This document shows positions 8,839 through 19,492 of a stretch of DNA of 64,000 nt, in pieces. Below the pieces are notes generated by a model that saw only the letters and a program-made list of their open reading frames with translations, made no database searches and was not told the DNA's origin. Positions within the stretch are counted from its first letter, which is position 1; every line of letters begins with the position of its first letter. The position numbers and the translations under genes are program-made. The stretch spans positions 248,001-312,000 of the forward strand of contig NZ_JAESVD010000005.1 of NCBI RefSeq assembly GCF_016765635.1, in the 5' to 3' direction. Origin of the DNA: Shewanella schlegeliana (lineage in GTDB: Bacteria; Pseudomonadota; Gammaproteobacteria; Enterobacterales; Shewanellaceae).

Positions 8839-10059
8839 TTATGAACGAACAAATGACTCGCCATATTCCATAGGTTCAAGCTTAAAGTAACTCGCAATTG
8901 ACTGCCCCATGTCAGCAAAACTGCTGCGGCGTCCTAATGAGCCAGCGTCAAGACCTGCACCATAAGCTAAAACAGGTACGCGCTCACGAGTATGATCGCT
9001 ACCAGGCCAGGTTGGATCACAGCCGTGGTCTGCGGTTAGCAGTAAGAAATCATCTTCGTCGAGTAACGCTAAGATCTCTGGTAAACGTGAGTCAAAATAC
9101 TCAAGGCTACGCGCATATCCAGCAACATCACGGCGGTGACCATAATGAGAGTCAAAGTCGACAAAGTTAGTAAATACAATCGTATTTTCGCCCGCTTGCT
9201 TAACTTGCTCTAAAGTCGCATCGAATAGATCTTCAAGACCTGTAGCCTTGACCTTCTTAGTGATACCACAGTGTGCGTAAATATCAGCGATCTTACCAAC
9301 ACTGACCACTTCACCGCCTGCCGCTTTAAGCTTATCGAGCACGGTGGGTGCTGGCGGCTCAACTGCGTAGTCACGTCGATTACCTGTACGAGCGAAATCA
9401 CTAGGGCCAGTACCAATAAACGGACGCGCAATCACACGACCAATATTGTAATCTGCTAGTTCCTCACGAGCGATAATGCAAAGCTCATAAAGCTTCTCAA
9501 GACCAAATGTCTCTTCGTGACAAGCTATCTGGAACACCGAATCGGCAGAGGTGTAGAAAATAGGCTTACCAGTGCGCATATGCTCTTCACCAAGCTCCTC
9601 TAAGATAACTGTACCAGAAGAGTGGCAGTTACCAAGAAAATCACTTAAACCCGCTCTGGCTAGAATCTTATCTGTGAGCGCTTTTGGAAAAGAGTCCTGC
9701 TTATCACCAAAGTAGCCCCATTCATAAAGAACAGGTACACCCGCCATCTCCCAATGCCCACTCGGTGTATCTTTACCCGAGCTTAACTCGTCAGCATGGC
9801 CATAAGCGCCAATGATCTCGACATCATCACCAAAGCCTGCAGGAAACTCACCCGTGCTCTCTTTTGATGCATGACCTAAGCCTAAACGTGCCAGGTTTGG
9901 AAGCTTCAATGGCCCTTCTCGACCATCATTTGCCTTACCTTCTGCACACGCTTTAGCGATATTGCCAAAGGTGTTTGAACCCACATCACCAAAGGCCTCT
10001 GCATCGTGTGCTGCACCGATGCCGAACGAATCTAGCATCATGATTATAGTACGTTTCAT
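8839..10059 (-). CDS. deoB: Phosphopentomutase DeoB
   Basis: Interconverts (deoxy)ribose-1-phosphate and -5-phosphate, linking DeoA/DeoD to DeoC. 406 residues, alkaline-phosphatase superfamily, with metal-site motifs [10 protein letters not shown] at the N-terminus and [21 protein letters not shown] near the C-terminus. The start is the ATG at 10059 (MKRTIIMM), 8 nt after GGAG. The frame stays open upstream into deoA, but the family length and the Shine-Dalgarno favour this start. It follows deoA by 13 bp in the same operon. Confidence 0.95.
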   Translation of the reverse strand: MKRTIIMMLDSFGIGAAHDAEAFGDVGSNTFGNIAKACAEGKANDGREGPLKLPNLARLGLGHASKESTGEFPAGFGDDVEIIGAYGHADELSSGKDTPSGHWEMAGVPVLYEWGYFGDKQDSFPKALTDKILARAGLSDFLGNCHSSGTVILEELGEEHMRTGKPIFYTSADSVFQIACHEETFGLEKLYELCIIAREELADYNIGRVIARPFIGTGPSDFARTGNRRDYAVEPPAPTVLDKLKAAGGEVVSVGKIADIYAHCGITKKVKATGLEDLFDATLEQVKQAGENTIVFTNFVDFDSHYGHRRDVAGYARSLEYFDSRLPEILALLDEDDFLLLTADHGCDPTWPGSDHTRERVPVLAYGAGLDAGSLGRRSSFADMGQSIASYFKLEPMEYGESFVRS

Positions 10060-10072
10060 AAACTGTGCTCCG

Positions 10073-11404
10073 TTACAGATCCGACTCGCGGATATAACGA
10101 TAAATTTCCGGTGTTTTTTCCGGTTTAGTATCGCCAATGTGAATCGCTTTTTTCACTGCAGCTTCAGCTTCAGCAAAGGCGTTTTCAGATTGAGCATGAA
10201 TAAAGGCAATCGGCTTATCAGCATTGATCTCATCGCCCAGCGCACAGACCTTAGAAAGTCCAACACTATAGTCCAGAGTATCCCCTGGCTTGCGGCGACC
10301 GCCGCCGAGTGTAACAACTGCAAGGCCGAGTTCACGAGTGTCCATTGACGATGCAAAACCAGCTCTGTCCGCATAAACAGGACGAATAATTTGCGAGTCT
10401 GGTAGATACTTACTGTAGTTCTCAACAAAATCAGTTGGACCACCAAGACCTGACACCATGCGACCAAAGATCTCTGCGGCTTTACCGTTATCCAGTACCG
10501 CGTTCAATTTGGCGCGCGCATCGCTTTCGCTACTTGCAATACCACCAAGCTGTAGCATTTCTGCGCACAGACCCATAGTCACTTCATATAGACGTGGGTT
10601 ACGGTATGCACCTGTCATAAAGTCGACCGCTTCTTTGACTTCAACCGCGTTACCTGCACATGACGCCAATACTTGGTTCATGTCAGTGAGTAATGCCGTC
10701 GTCTTAGTACCAGCACCATTGGCAACAGCAGTAATGCTGCGCGCTAACTCTTCAGAAGCTTCATAGGTTGGCATAAATGCGCCCGTGCCAACTTTTACGT
10801 CCATGGCTAATGCATCTAGACCGGCAGCAAGCTTTTTAGAAAGAATGGAAGCTGTGATTAACGAGATAGACTCAACCGTTGCGGTATTATCACGAATAGA
10901 ATAGAAGCGCTTATCAGCAGGAACCAGATCGCCTGTTTGACCAATAATGGCCACGCCGGCTTCTTTTACTACCTTGCGAAACAGTGCGCTGTCTGGCTCA
11001 GTATTGTAACCAGGGATGGCATCAAACTTATCTAGGGTACCACCAGTGTGGCCAAGGCCTCGACCAGAGATCATTGGCACATAACCACCGCAAGCCGCCG
11101 CCATAGGGCCTAACATCAAACTAATGACATCCCCCACACCGCCAGTTGAGTGCTTATCGATAATCGGACCATTAAGATCCAATGACTGCCAGTTGAGCAC
11201 AGTGCCGGAGTCACACATCGCAGTGGTTAACGCAATACGCTCATCCATGTTCATGTCATTGAAATAGACCGCCATGCCCAGGGCTGCGATCTGACCTTCT
11301 GAAACCGTATTGTTAGTTATCCCTTTGACGAAGAATTGGATCTCTTCAGTCGTTAGGGCCTGTGCATTACGTTTTTTACGAATAATTTCTTGAGCTAAAA
11401 ACAT
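10073..11404 (-). CDS. deoA: Thymidine phosphorylase DeoA
   Basis: Phosphorolysis of thymidine/deoxyuridine to base plus deoxyribose-1-phosphate. 443 residues (E. coli 440). Phosphate and pyrimidine site motifs include [10 protein letters not shown] (about 85) and KVGTGAFMP (about 204). The ATG at 11404 follows GGAGG (CTTGGAGGTAGTAC). It is separated from deoC by 163 bp containing GTGATCTAAATC-type sequence that only half-matches a CRP site. Confidence 0.95.
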   Translation of the reverse strand: MFLAQEIIRKKRNAQALTTEEIQFFVKGITNNTVSEGQIAALGMAVYFNDMNMDERIALTTAMCDSGTVLNWQSLDLNGPIIDKHSTGGVGDVISLMLGPMAAACGGYVPMISGRGLGHTGGTLDKFDAIPGYNTEPDSALFRKVVKEAGVAIIGQTGDLVPADKRFYSIRDNTATVESISLITASILSKKLAAGLDALAMDVKVGTGAFMPTYEASEELARSITAVANGAGTKTTALLTDMNQVLASCAGNAVEVKEAVDFMTGAYRNPRLYEVTMGLCAEMLQLGGIASSESDARAKLNAVLDNGKAAEIFGRMVSGLGGPTDFVENYSKYLPDSQIIRPVYADRAGFASSMDTRELGLAVVTLGGGRRKPGDTLDYSVGLSKVCALGDEINADKPIAFIHAQSENAFAEAEAAVKKAIHIGDTKPEKTPEIYRYIRESDL

Positions 11405-11567
11405 GTACTACCTCCAAGAATGTAACTGAGTTTCTACTAGGTGGAAATTTCAGTTATCAATCTGCTTAAGGGGAATCAAAAGTCGTAATATTGTTACATA
11501 CTAACGAACTTTTGATACACCTAATTAGATTTAGATCACACTTAACAACAAGCTTAATCTTTAAAGG

Positions 11568-12341
11568 TTAGTAACCTTGTGCACCTTGTGGAGCATCGCC
11601 TAACTCAAGCGTATGAAGCAGGTTAGTCAAAAGACTTGAAGCACCAAAACGGAATGTCGCTGGAGTTGCCCAGTCGTCACCTAGAAGACGAGCTGCAACG
11701 CCTAAGAACTCAGCTGCAGCTGCAGCGTCTTTTACGCCACCCGCAGGCTTAAAGCCAACTTTAGGATTCTTTTCGCTAATCACTGTCATCATGATCTCAG
11801 CCGCTTCTAGAGTTGCGTTTACAGCAACTTTACCAGTAGAAGTCTTGATGAAATCAGCACCCGCATCGATAGATAGCTCAGACGCCTTACGAATAAGAGC
11901 AGGATCGGCTAATACACCTGATTCGATGATCACTTTAAGAAGTACATCTTCGCCGCATGCTTCTTTACAGGCTTTAACCAGCTCGAAACCAACCGTTTCG
12001 TTACCTTCCATTAGTGCGCGGTATGGGAATACTACGTCAACTTCATCAGCGCCGTAAGCAACTGCAGCGCGAGTCTCTAATACTGCGATAGCGATATCAT
12101 CGTTACCGTGTGGGAAGTTAGTCACTGTTGCGATTTTAATGTCATCGCCACCGATTTCATTCAACGTTTTACGTGCAATAGGAATGAAGCGAGGGTAAAT
12201 ACAGATTGCAGCGGTATCACCAGCTGGTGTCTTAGCTTTATGACAAAGCTCAATCACCTTCTGATCGGTGTCGTCGTCATTAAGAGTTGTAAGATCCATT
12301 AGACTAATGGCTTGTTGTGCTGCTTTTTTTAAGTCGCTCAT
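11568..12341 (-). CDS. deoC: Deoxyribose-phosphate aldolase DeoC
   Basis: Cleaves deoxyribose-5-phosphate to glyceraldehyde-3-phosphate and acetaldehyde. 257 residues (E. coli 259), class I aldolase. The Schiff-base lysine is in [14 protein letters not shown], and the second conserved lysine in [10 protein letters not shown]. The start at 12341 ([10 protein letters not shown]) has GGAGAG at correct spacing. An upstream in-frame ATG exists but lacks this. First gene of the deo cluster; the 585 bp before it probably carry its control region. Confidence 0.95.
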   Translation of the reverse strand: MSDLKKAAQQAISLMDLTTLNDDDTDQKVIELCHKAKTPAGDTAAICIYPRFIPIARKTLNEIGGDDIKIATVTNFPHGNDDIAIAVLETRAAVAYGADEVDVVFPYRALMEGNETVGFELVKACKEACGEDVLLKVIIESGVLADPALIRKASELSIDAGADFIKTSTGKVAVNATLEAAEIMMTVISEKNPKVGFKPAGGVKDAAAAAEFLGVAARLLGDDWATPATFRFGASSLLTNLLHTLELGDAPQGAQGY

Positions 12342-12545
12342 AATAGCTCTCCGAGAAAGATTCAAATTATTAATTTAAAACAGAAAATTATCGCACGGCG
12401 ATGCCTAAAACTGGCTGATTTTGATTATAGTTATGGGCCGGGCCTTCGGACATTACCGAATATATGTTTAACGGCCAATAGGCATTAAACACAAAAATAC
12501 TATACAGGTATCCAACGTTGTTAACTCCAATGAGCGCAACTATCC

Positions 12546-12559
12546 TGACACTAGTGTCA
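12546..12559. promoter_or_regulatory. Perfect palindrome TGACACTAGTGTCA upstream of deoC
   Basis: 7+7 bp perfect dyad about 205 bp upstream of the deoC start codon. A plausible operator for a nucleoside-responsive repressor. I do not recognise the motif and saw no second copy near deoA, tsx or nupC. Confidence 0.4.
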
Positions 12560-12873
12560 CGACTTGAATCCATGAAGACCGGGAAGGGAAATTGATACTA
12601 CTTATTTCTGCCTTTCCGCGAAAAATCCATTTTAGCGCGTAATTAATCTATTATAACTTTTTCTGTAACTTCTCTTATGTCGCTTTTTTATTCGAGAAGA
12701 GTCGTTAATACTTACCTAAACAAGCTTGTTAGCTGAGCCCCGTTAAGTGAGCATAATAAATATAGCTGATGCTTAAGTAAAAATTAACACCTTAATATTA
12801 CCGTTTGCGATTTAGCTGACCAAAAATTGAAATAAAATTTTAAGAACAAAAGAACAGTGAGTGGAAGTTAGAT

Positions 12874-12896
12874 AGAGCCGCGAAATTCGCGGCTCT
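12874..12896 (-). terminator. Hairpin downstream of tsx
   Basis: AGAGCCGCGAA stem with its complement and a one-base loop centre, 31 bp after the tsx stop. There is no T-run on the minus strand, so it may protect the mRNA 3' end rather than terminate by itself. Confidence 0.5.
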
Positions 12897-12926
12897 GACA
12901 TAAACTCACAAAGTTTAAGCTAATGC

Positions 12927-13787
12927 TTAGAACTTGTAAGTCGCAGTGAAGTAATGTGCGAAACCAGTAGATTCTAGACCGAAAGTACCGTCATCTTTAA
13001 GAAGGTAAACATCGTTGTATGCCTTCAGACCGTAACCAAGAGCATAGTTCTCTGAGTGCCAGTGTAGACCGAAGTATGCAGCACCACCACTAGAAGTGAA
13101 GGTAGTGTTTACGAAGTCACCATTGTCGTCGTATGCATTAACTTCATCAGCGCCAAACTGGTAATCAACATAACCTTGGAAAGAGATGAAAGATCCGTTG
13201 TCGAAGTTAACAACTGGCTTGAACCAGTTCATAGAGAACTGGTAACCGTTCCAGTCTTTAGCATTCATGTCATAGTATGAGTATAGGTTCATGCCAGTTT
13301 TACCTAACCATGGAACCATTACGTCAGCACCAATACCAACTGAAGCATTGTTAACGTCTTCACCGATAACACCACCACCCCAGTTAAATAGAGTTGCGAT
13401 ATAAACTTCTTGGATAGGACCAACAGAAAGATCCATACCTGTCATAGCATCGATAGAGAAGCGAGGAGCAAACTTCATGAACATTCTGCTCTTGTCTGCG
13501 CCTACAGCTTTGTCGCCTGAGCTGCTAGTTGTTAGGTTGAACACGTCAACGTAACCGTATAGATCAACGATGCCAGCACGGCCACCGAATTCCATCTCTA
13601 GGTAATCGTGACCGCCGTCATCAGCTTCAGAACGTGGAAGTTCGTTTACAGCGTACATAGCGTTAAACTGCATCCAGCTGTAATCGCCAGCGCGAAGGTC
13701 AGTACGGTCAGCAGCGAATGTAGGTGCAGACATTGTTGCAGCAACTGCAGTAGCAGCTAGTGCTAAAGTTTTAACGTTTTTCATCAT
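12927..13787 (-). CDS. tsx: Tsx/OmpK-family nucleoside-specific outer-membrane channel
   Basis: Outer-membrane beta-barrel of about 286 residues. It has a typical signal peptide (basic MMKNVK, hydrophobic core, cleavage near TFA-AD). The rest alternates polar and aromatic residues as in a porin and ends in an aromatic residue (HYFTATYKF), the usual Bam recognition end. The early motif DYSWMQFNAMYAVNE and the acidic loop are Tsx/OmpK-like. Start set at the ATG-ATG pair at 13787/13784 after GGGG. The track-like upstream ATG would overlap that ribosome site. It lies between deoC and nupC, consistent with nucleoside uptake. Confidence 0.85.
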   Translation of the reverse strand: MMKNVKTLALAATAVAATMSAPTFAADRTDLRAGDYSWMQFNAMYAVNELPRSEADDGGHDYLEMEFGGRAGIVDLYGYVDVFNLTTSSSGDKAVGADKSRMFMKFAPRFSIDAMTGMDLSVGPIQEVYIATLFNWGGGVIGEDVNNASVGIGADVMVPWLGKTGMNLYSYYDMNAKDWNGYQFSMNWFKPVVNFDNGSFISFQGYVDYQFGADEVNAYDDNGDFVNTTFTSSGGAAYFGLHWHSENYALGYGLKAYNDVYLLKDDGTFGLESTGFAHYFTATYKF

Positions 13788-13858
13788 CAACCCCATTTCT
13801 ATTTATGGTTTGCTGCTCCTCTTTATTGAAGAGTCAGCGTTTCTTTTTTATGGCGCGC

Positions 13859-13886
13859 ATTCTACTTTATTTACATCAAACATCAA
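13859..13886 (-). promoter_or_regulatory. Candidate sigma-70 promoter of tsx
   Basis: On the minus strand TTGATG, 16-bp spacer, TAGAAT, followed by GCGCGCC. It lies about 70 bp upstream of the tsx start codon. No mapped start is available. Confidence 0.5.
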
Positions 13887-14060
13887 CATTATTAATGTAA
13901 AAATGCGAACACTAAGTTTTAACATTCGAACAACTTTATGGTTTTGAGACAGCTTATGCTGTCACATCACTCTTATTGTTGTTTTTAAGCCGAAACAAAC
14001 CCTAACCCTAGTTATTGATCATTTCGTTAAATGTTAAGTTTGGAAAACGATTGACTTACA

Positions 14061-14115
14061 TTTGTTTTAGCTCGACTAGAGCTAAAACAAAGACTGAGCC
14101 ATATAGGCTCAGTCT
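14061..14115 (-). terminator. Tandem hairpins downstream of nupC
   Basis: Two adjacent perfect stems. AGACTGAGCC-ATATA-GGCTCAGTCT (14091-14115) comes first after nupC and is followed by TTTGTTTT. A second 13-bp stem, TTTGTTTTAGCTC with its complement (14061-14091), begins in that T-rich tail. The first is a good intrinsic terminator. The second is also a perfect dyad and could be a backup or an operator for tsx. Confidence 0.75.
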
Positions 14116-14125
14116 AATTTAAGGC

Positions 14126-15385
14126 TTACAACGCTAGGAATAGACCCGCAATTGTTGCACTCATTAAGTTAGCTAGAGAGCCAGCGATAACCGCGCGGAT
14201 ACCAAGCTTAGCTAGGTCATGGCGACGAGTTGGAGCCATAGAACCTAGACCACCAAGTAGAATCGCGATTGACGATAGGTTAGCGAAACCACATAGAGCG
14301 AAAGAGATAATCGCTTTAGTACGGTCAGACATTGCTACGCCAGTCTCTGCAACAACCATACCGCCGTCAGCAAGATCTTTCAGGTATGGAGCAAAGTTCA
14401 GGTAAGCAACGAATTCGTTAATGACAATCTTCTGACCGATGAAAGAACCTGCAACTAGTGCTTCGTTCCAAGGTACACCGATAAGGAATGCTAGCGGCAT
14501 GAAGATGTAACCTAGAATCAATTCTAGTGTTAGATTTTCCATACCGAACCATCCGCCTACACCACCGATGATGCCGTTGATCATAGCGATCAAACCAACG
14601 AATGCTAGAAGCATCGCACCAACGTTTAGTGCTAAGTGCATACCAGATGAAGCACCCGCAGCAGCAGCGTCAAGAACGTTAGCTGGCTTATCAGGATCTT
14701 CTGGTAAGTCGCTCATGTCGTTCTTTGCTTCTTCAGTTTCAGGATGCATCAGCTTAGCCATTAATAGACCAGCTGGTGCTGCCATGAATGAAGCGGCAAC
14801 AAGGTATTCGATTGGTACACCCATCTGCGCGTAACCAGCCATTACTGAACCCGCGATAGATGCAAGACCACCAACCATAACAGCGAATAGCTCAGAGTTA
14901 GTCATCGTCGCGATGAACGGACGAACAACAAGTGGCGCTTCTGTTTGACCAACGAAGATGTTAGCGGTAGCTGACATTGACTCTGTACGACTTGTGCCAA
15001 GCGCTTTTTGTAGAGCACCACCGATGATACGGATGATCCACTGCATGATGCCTAAGTAGTAAAGAACTGCGATTAGAGAAGAGAAGAAAACGATGATAGG
15101 TAGTACGTTAATGGCAAAAATAAAGCCAACTTTGAAGTTAGCTAAATCACCAAATAAGAAACCGATACCACTTTGAGCGTATCCAATAACACTAGATACG
15201 GCATCCGACACGCCTTGCAGAATGTCTTTACCGACTGGGACATATAGAACAAAACCACCAAAAGCGGCCTGAATTGCTAATGCACCAAATACAGTACGTT
15301 TATTAATTGCTTTTCTATTGTTTGATAACCCGAAAGCTATCGCTAGTAGGGTGACCACCCCTACCAAACTCATTAAAATATCCAT
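14126..15385 (-). CDS. nupC: Concentrative nucleoside transporter NupC
   Basis: Inner-membrane cation:nucleoside symporter (CNT family), 419 residues. Many hydrophobic helices. Family-typical segments are [24 protein letters not shown] (about 128), [14 protein letters not shown] (about 172) and the C-terminal [17 protein letters not shown] (about 363). It has an extra hydrophilic stretch around residues 215-235 ([17 protein letters not shown]). Context with tsx and deo genes supports nucleoside uptake feeding the deo pathway. It has its own terminator and lies 338 bp upstream of tsx, so the two are probably separate transcripts. Confidence 0.93.
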   Translation of the reverse strand: MDILMSLVGVVTLLAIAFGLSNNRKAINKRTVFGALAIQAAFGGFVLYVPVGKDILQGVSDAVSSVIGYAQSGIGFLFGDLANFKVGFIFAINVLPIIVFFSSLIAVLYYLGIMQWIIRIIGGALQKALGTSRTESMSATANIFVGQTEAPLVVRPFIATMTNSELFAVMVGGLASIAGSVMAGYAQMGVPIEYLVAASFMAAPAGLLMAKLMHPETEEAKNDMSDLPEDPDKPANVLDAAAAGASSGMHLALNVGAMLLAFVGLIAMINGIIGGVGGWFGMENLTLELILGYIFMPLAFLIGVPWNEALVAGSFIGQKIVINEFVAYLNFAPYLKDLADGGMVVAETGVAMSDRTKAIISFALCGFANLSSIAILLGGLGSMAPTRRHDLAKLGIRAVIAGSLANLMSATIAGLFLAL

Positions 15386-15564
15386 TAACCATCACCCTAT
15401 TGTTAATACTTTTTAATTATGTTGTTAACCAACCTTTTTTTACGACCCCGATTATACCCGACCAAGCTGCTAAAAGCGTTGTCTTGATCAAATTTTTGAG
15501 GTTTTATTTCAATGATTTCGTTGAGATTTATGGTGCGAGATACATCTGTTTAAATAGAAAAAAA

Positions 15565-16338
15565 CTAAAGGTCAAAGAGTTGCGTGACATTAAAAAACAT
15601 CTGTTCTGAAATAAGAACGGCTGATTTTTTTTGTAAATCTGCCATTTTTTCTATGATATTGGGCAAAATTAATGGGGTATTGCGATTATTTCGACTACTT
15701 TTGGGTGCCATCGAAGGTGAATCTGTTTCTAAAACGAATGACTCTAACGGTAAATCAACCACGGTTTGTTGTAACTTAGGTGCATTATCATTGAGTAATT
15801 GACCGCCTATGCCTAACTTGTAACCTAAATTTACATACTGCCTTGCTAGCTGCGGTCCACCGTAAAAACCATGAACGACCCCTTTTCGTGATGGGCTCTC
15901 AGTTTTAAGACACTTTAGGATCTCATCATGGGCTTTAACAGCATGCATTATGAGAGGTAGATCAAATTCCTTTGCTAGACTAATTTGAGATCTAAAGAGC
16001 TCTATTTGTGTAACGAAATTACCTTTATGTAACTTATCAAGCCCACATTCACCCACCGCAACTAAACTTGCATCATCTTTATGCCGCTCAAGCAAGGCTC
16101 TTAAGTTCCGCATATCTTTCGGCGTTACACCTTCACAGCTCCAGGGGTGAATGCCTAATGAGTAGTAACAACCATATTGCTTAGCTATCTCTATCTGTTT
16201 TTTCCACTTATCGGGGGATACGGCAGGGATCAGCAACTGTTTAATGCCGACTCGATGCATCTGCTCAAACAGAGAGTCTCGGTCGTTATCAAATTCGGGA
16301 AAATCCATGTGCGCATGACTATCAATAATGGGCAGCAT
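15565..16338 (-). CDS. TatD-family metal-dependent deoxyribonuclease
   Basis: TIM-barrel hydrolase of 257 residues. Metal-binding motif DSHAHMD is at the N-terminus, followed by GIHPW (about 63), VAVGECGLD (about 95), a central His in MHAVKAHDEI, and ETDSPSMAP near residue 205. It is closer in length and context to YjjV (which neighbours the deo operon in E. coli) than to TatD. A small gene lies 5 bp upstream and is probably cotranscribed. Likely 3'-5' exonuclease activity by family; the physiological substrate is unknown. Confidence 0.85.
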   Translation of the reverse strand: MLPIIDSHAHMDFPEFDNDRDSLFEQMHRVGIKQLLIPAVSPDKWKKQIEIAKQYGCYYSLGIHPWSCEGVTPKDMRNLRALLERHKDDASLVAVGECGLDKLHKGNFVTQIELFRSQISLAKEFDLPLIMHAVKAHDEILKCLKTESPSRKGVVHGFYGGPQLARQYVNLGYKLGIGGQLLNDNAPKLQQTVVDLPLESFVLETDSPSMAPKSSRNNRNTPLILPNIIEKMADLQKKSAVLISEQMFFNVTQLFDL

Positions 16339-16343
16339 AAGCG

Positions 16344-16547
16344 TTACTGGTTATCCTTATATGATTTTAGGCTCACTGTAACTGTTTCTTTTGATTGTAA
16401 GGGCTGGTCAACTTTCGATTTTATGCTCGTCAACTTAAGTTTAGGATCCGACAAGCGGGGCGCACAACTACGACGATTCTCGGGTGTTAAGCCCATGCTG
16501 TCACACCATCTGATATATCTTGCCCAAATCGCGCGAATAAACTTCAT
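16344..16547 (-). CDS. Small conserved protein, DUF5363-like, upstream of tatD
   Basis: 67 residues, basic, beginning MKFIRAIWARYIRWC and containing GLTPENRRSC. The ATG at 16547 has a perfect AGGAGG six bases upstream, and the stop is 5 bp before the TatD gene, so it is a real gene in that operon. I tentatively recall a short gammaproteobacterial family (DUF5363) with this IWARYIRWCDSMGLTPENRR core. Two cysteines (C15, C28) are noticeable. Function unknown. Confidence 0.75.
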   Translation of the reverse strand: MKFIRAIWARYIRWCDSMGLTPENRRSCAPRLSDPKLKLTSIKSKVDQPLQSKETVTVSLKSYKDNQ

Positions 16548-16639
16548 ATCAGCCTCCTGTAACCTTATTTGAGTTTATCCTAACTAATATGGGTTACCAA
16601 TATAATTGAAAAGATGAAAACTCAGCGATGTAAAAAGCA

Positions 16640-16664
16640 AAACCCCAGGCAGAGCCTGGGGTTT
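16640..16664 (-). terminator. Terminator of prfC
   Basis: AAACCCCAGGC-AGA-GCCTGGGGTTT, an 11-bp stem, followed on the minus strand by a T-rich stretch (TGCTTTTTAC). It lies 26 bp past the prfC stop. Confidence 0.85.
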
Positions 16665-16689
16665 TTAGTATTGAATAGTTAACCGCGTA

Positions 16690-18270
16690 TTAGTTTTCGC
16701 GCGTCTTAGCAAATTCAATATCTGGGTAACGCTCCATCGAAAGATTGAGGTTAACCATGGTTGGTGCGATATAAGTCAGGTTGTCACCACCGTCTAACGC
16801 AAGATTTTGGCTACACTTACGTTTGAACTCATCAAGCTTCTTATGATCATCACAGTACACCCAACGCGCTGTGGCAACACTGATCGCTTCGTAAATCGCT
16901 TCAACCTTATATTCGGTCTTTAGACGGCCTACAACCACTTCAAACTGCAGTACACCCACAGCGCCAACAATTAAGTCATTGCTATCGAGTGGTCTAAATA
17001 CCTGTACAGCCCCCTCTTCAGAAAGCTGAACAAGACCTTTAAGCAACTGCTTTTGCTTAAGTGGGTCTTTTAGACGAATACGACGGAACATCTCAGGTGC
17101 GAAGTTAGGCACCCCGGTAAAGCGAAGTTTCTCACCTTGGGTAAAGGTGTCACCAATTCGAATCGTGCCGTGGTTATGTAAACCGATAATATCGCCTGGG
17201 TAAGCCGCTTCAGCTCGGTTACGATCGCCAGCCATAAAGGTCAAAGCATCGCTCACGTTAACGTCTTTACCTAGACGCACATGATGCATCTTCATGCCCT
17301 GCTCGTAACGACCAGAACAGATACGCATAAAGGCAACACGGTCACGATGCTTAGGATCCATGTTCGCTTGGATCTTAAATACGAAACCGCTAAACTTTTC
17401 TTCTTCAGGCTGCACATCACGCACTTCAGTTTCACGAGGTTGTGGTGTTGGCGCCCACTCAACGATACCGTCAAGAATATGGTCAACACCAAAGTTACCT
17501 AACGCAGTACCGAAGTAAACAGGTGTCAGCTCGCCTTTTAAGAACAACTCATGGTCAAATTCGTGTGATGCACCAACAACCAACTCCATCTCATCTCGGA
17601 TATCAGCAGCATAACTACCAATCGCTTCATCTAGTTCAGGGTTATCTAGCCCCTTGATGATCCGAGAGTCTTGGATAGTGTGCCCCATACCACCTTGATA
17701 AAGGATCACTTCATCACGTAGCAGGTGGTAAACACCTTTAAACTCTTTACCCGCGCCAATTGGCCAAGTAATAGGAGCACACGCAATATTGAGCACTTCT
17801 TCGACTTCATCCATCAGTTCGATAGGATCACGAATATCACGGTCAAGCTTGTTCATGAAGGTAACGATTGGCGTATCACGCAAACGGGTCACTTCCATTA
17901 ACTTAATGGTACGTTGCTCAACACCTTTCGCAGAGTCGATAACCATTAGACATGAGTCTACCGCCGTCAAAGTACGGTAAGTATCTTCAGAGAAATCTTC
18001 GTGACCAGGCGTGTCTAGCAGGTTAACGAGTGCGTCGTGATATGGAAACTGCATCACAGAGGTTGTAATTGAGATCCCGCGATCTTTTTCCATCTCCATC
18101 CAGTCAGACTTAGCATGCTGACCTGACTTTTTGCCTTTTACCGTACCCGCTTTCTGCAGCGCGTTTCCGAATAAAAGAACCTTTTCAGTAATGGTGGTTT
18201 TACCCGCATCTGGGTGAGAGATGATGGCAAAAGTGCGACGTTTGTCGACCTCAACTTTATAGCCTGACAT
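16690..18270 (-). CDS. prfC: Peptide chain release factor 3
   Basis: GTPase that recycles RF1/RF2 from the ribosome after peptide release. 526 residues (E. coli 529). G1 SHPDAGKTT (about 19-27), switch/G3 DTPGHEDFS (about 88), G4 NKLDRD. The start at 18270 (MSGYKVEV) matches the family. An in-frame upstream extension of 17 codons is unlikely because it covers the leader. Single-gene transcript with its own terminator. Confidence 0.95.
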   Translation of the reverse strand: MSGYKVEVDKRRTFAIISHPDAGKTTITEKVLLFGNALQKAGTVKGKKSGQHAKSDWMEMEKDRGISITTSVMQFPYHDALVNLLDTPGHEDFSEDTYRTLTAVDSCLMVIDSAKGVEQRTIKLMEVTRLRDTPIVTFMNKLDRDIRDPIELMDEVEEVLNIACAPITWPIGAGKEFKGVYHLLRDEVILYQGGMGHTIQDSRIIKGLDNPELDEAIGSYAADIRDEMELVVGASHEFDHELFLKGELTPVYFGTALGNFGVDHILDGIVEWAPTPQPRETEVRDVQPEEEKFSGFVFKIQANMDPKHRDRVAFMRICSGRYEQGMKMHHVRLGKDVNVSDALTFMAGDRNRAEAAYPGDIIGLHNHGTIRIGDTFTQGEKLRFTGVPNFAPEMFRRIRLKDPLKQKQLLKGLVQLSEEGAVQVFRPLDSNDLIVGAVGVLQFEVVVGRLKTEYKVEAIYEAISVATARWVYCDDHKKLDEFKRKCSQNLALDGGDNLTYIAPTMVNLNLSMERYPDIEFAKTREN

Positions 18271-18387
18271 GTTTACCTGTAATTCTGGGAGTTCACAAAG
18301 GCCGCAATTATAGCCCCTCACCTATCTTTTAGCTACCAAACAAGGGCGTAAAATAAGGATGTCCGCAATTTGTAATTCAAGCGCAAT

Positions 18388-18414
18388 AAAAAAGCCTCCC
18401 GTAGGAGGCTTTTA
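18388..18414 (-). terminator. Terminator of nlpI
   Basis: AAAAGCCTCC-CGTA-GGAGGCTTTT, perfect 10-bp stem with T-run, 14 bp after the nlpI stop codon. Confidence 0.9.
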
Positions 18415-18427
18415 AAGCTAATTAACT

Positions 18428-19321
18428 TTAGTTTGTTGTCGCTTTTAATGCTTCATTGGTTCTAGCTAACTCAAGCCTTGCATAACGGTGCTCAACAAAG
18501 TCATAGATGTTGGTTGCCAGTGCTAACCTAAAGTAGTTAGCGGCCTCAGCGTTATCGCCACGCTTTTGCGCAATCTTAGCCATATAGAAGTAGGCCTCAC
18601 AGAGTCGCTCTGCATATTCATTAGGATGCTTTAATCCCTCTTTTGCGAGATTGAATACCTCTTCCTTACTCTTTTGCCCTAAATAGTAATCGACCAAGGC
18701 ACTTGACCAGGCGTTAGGCTGAAGGCGCTTACGATTCTCCGTTAGCTGGGCTTGTGCACCTTGCTCATCAACCTCGCGCTCGGCTAAATAAAGCCACAAT
18801 ACTCTATACCCATCAGACGGGTCTCGGTCATAAAAGGCACTCATATCCGATACGGCGAGTTCCATACGCTCACCATAATAAAGCGAAATACCGCGGTTAA
18901 GATAAGCATAATCGTAATCTGGCGACAGCTCTAATACTGCATCGAATGCTTCATAGGCACTTTCGAACTCACTTTCTTGGGTGTAATAGATCCCAAGGAA
19001 ATTATAAGCATCGGCTAAGTTAGGCTGCAATTTTAACGCTTGATGGAAATCGATACGGCTTAATATACGCAGGCCGACACGATCATAGATAACACCTCGG
19101 TCATAATGAAAACGCGCACGCTGCTCTGGCGTTAACTCCACCGAAGCCAAGATCTCATTCAACTTAGCTAAGGTAATTTCTAACTTATAATCGGGCGAAA
19201 CAGGGGCAACCCTTATCGATGCTTGCTGATCACTATCTGGCTGAGTAGATACACATCCTGTCAGCAGCATACTCACACTTGCCATAGCCAATACCACGGC
19301 AGTTCGTATCTTTTGATTCAT
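18428..19321 (-). CDS. nlpI: Lipoprotein NlpI (TPR protein)
   Basis: Outer-membrane lipoprotein adaptor that, in E. coli, binds the Prc protease and peptidoglycan hydrolases. 297 residues. Lipobox MLLTGC with Cys23. Tetratricopeptide repeats fill about 60-170, and further helical repeats continue to the end. The start at 19321 (MNQKIRTAV) has AAGG at good spacing; the longer upstream frame lacks one. It follows pnp as in E. coli. Confidence 0.93.
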   Translation of the reverse strand: MNQKIRTAVVLAMASVSMLLTGCVSTQPDSDQQASIRVAPVSPDYKLEITLAKLNEILASVELTPEQRARFHYDRGVIYDRVGLRILSRIDFHQALKLQPNLADAYNFLGIYYTQESEFESAYEAFDAVLELSPDYDYAYLNRGISLYYGERMELAVSDMSAFYDRDPSDGYRVLWLYLAEREVDEQGAQAQLTENRKRLQPNAWSSALVDYYLGQKSKEEVFNLAKEGLKHPNEYAERLCEAYFYMAKIAQKRGDNAEAANYFRLALATNIYDFVEHRYARLELARTNEALKATTN

Positions 19322-19449
19322 CCATTTAACCTTTTGATTTCGCCAATAGCACCAATCATAGCAACCCCTTATCACTACTGCTATCAAGGAATTGAAAATA
19401 TTCCACTTAATGTAGATTAATTCAACACCCTATTAAATTGCAGACATAA

Positions 19450-19474
19450 AAAAGGAGGCCAATGGCCTCCTTTT
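19450..19474 (-). terminator. Terminator of pnp
   Basis: AAAAGGAGGCC-AAT-GGCCTCCTTTT, perfect stem with T-run on the minus strand, 18 bp past the pnp stop. Confidence 0.9.
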
Positions 19475-19492
19475 CATTCAAAGTGCGAGTGC

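Larger units (their letters stand above)
12342..12926. promoter_or_regulatory. 585-bp gap upstream of deoC
   Basis: No convincing coding sequence. It contains a perfect 14-bp palindrome (12546-12559) and, at its right end, a strong hairpin downstream of the tsx gene. Promoter elements of deoC were not assigned. A 61-codon frame inside (12388-12573) has no ribosome site or family resemblance. Confidence 0.5.

Noticed and set aside
11520..11560. CRP site upstream of deoA
   Set aside because: Only one TGTGA half-site; the other half does not match.
12388..12573. 61-codon frame upstream of deoC
   Set aside because: No ribosome site and no recognisable protein; lies in a control region.
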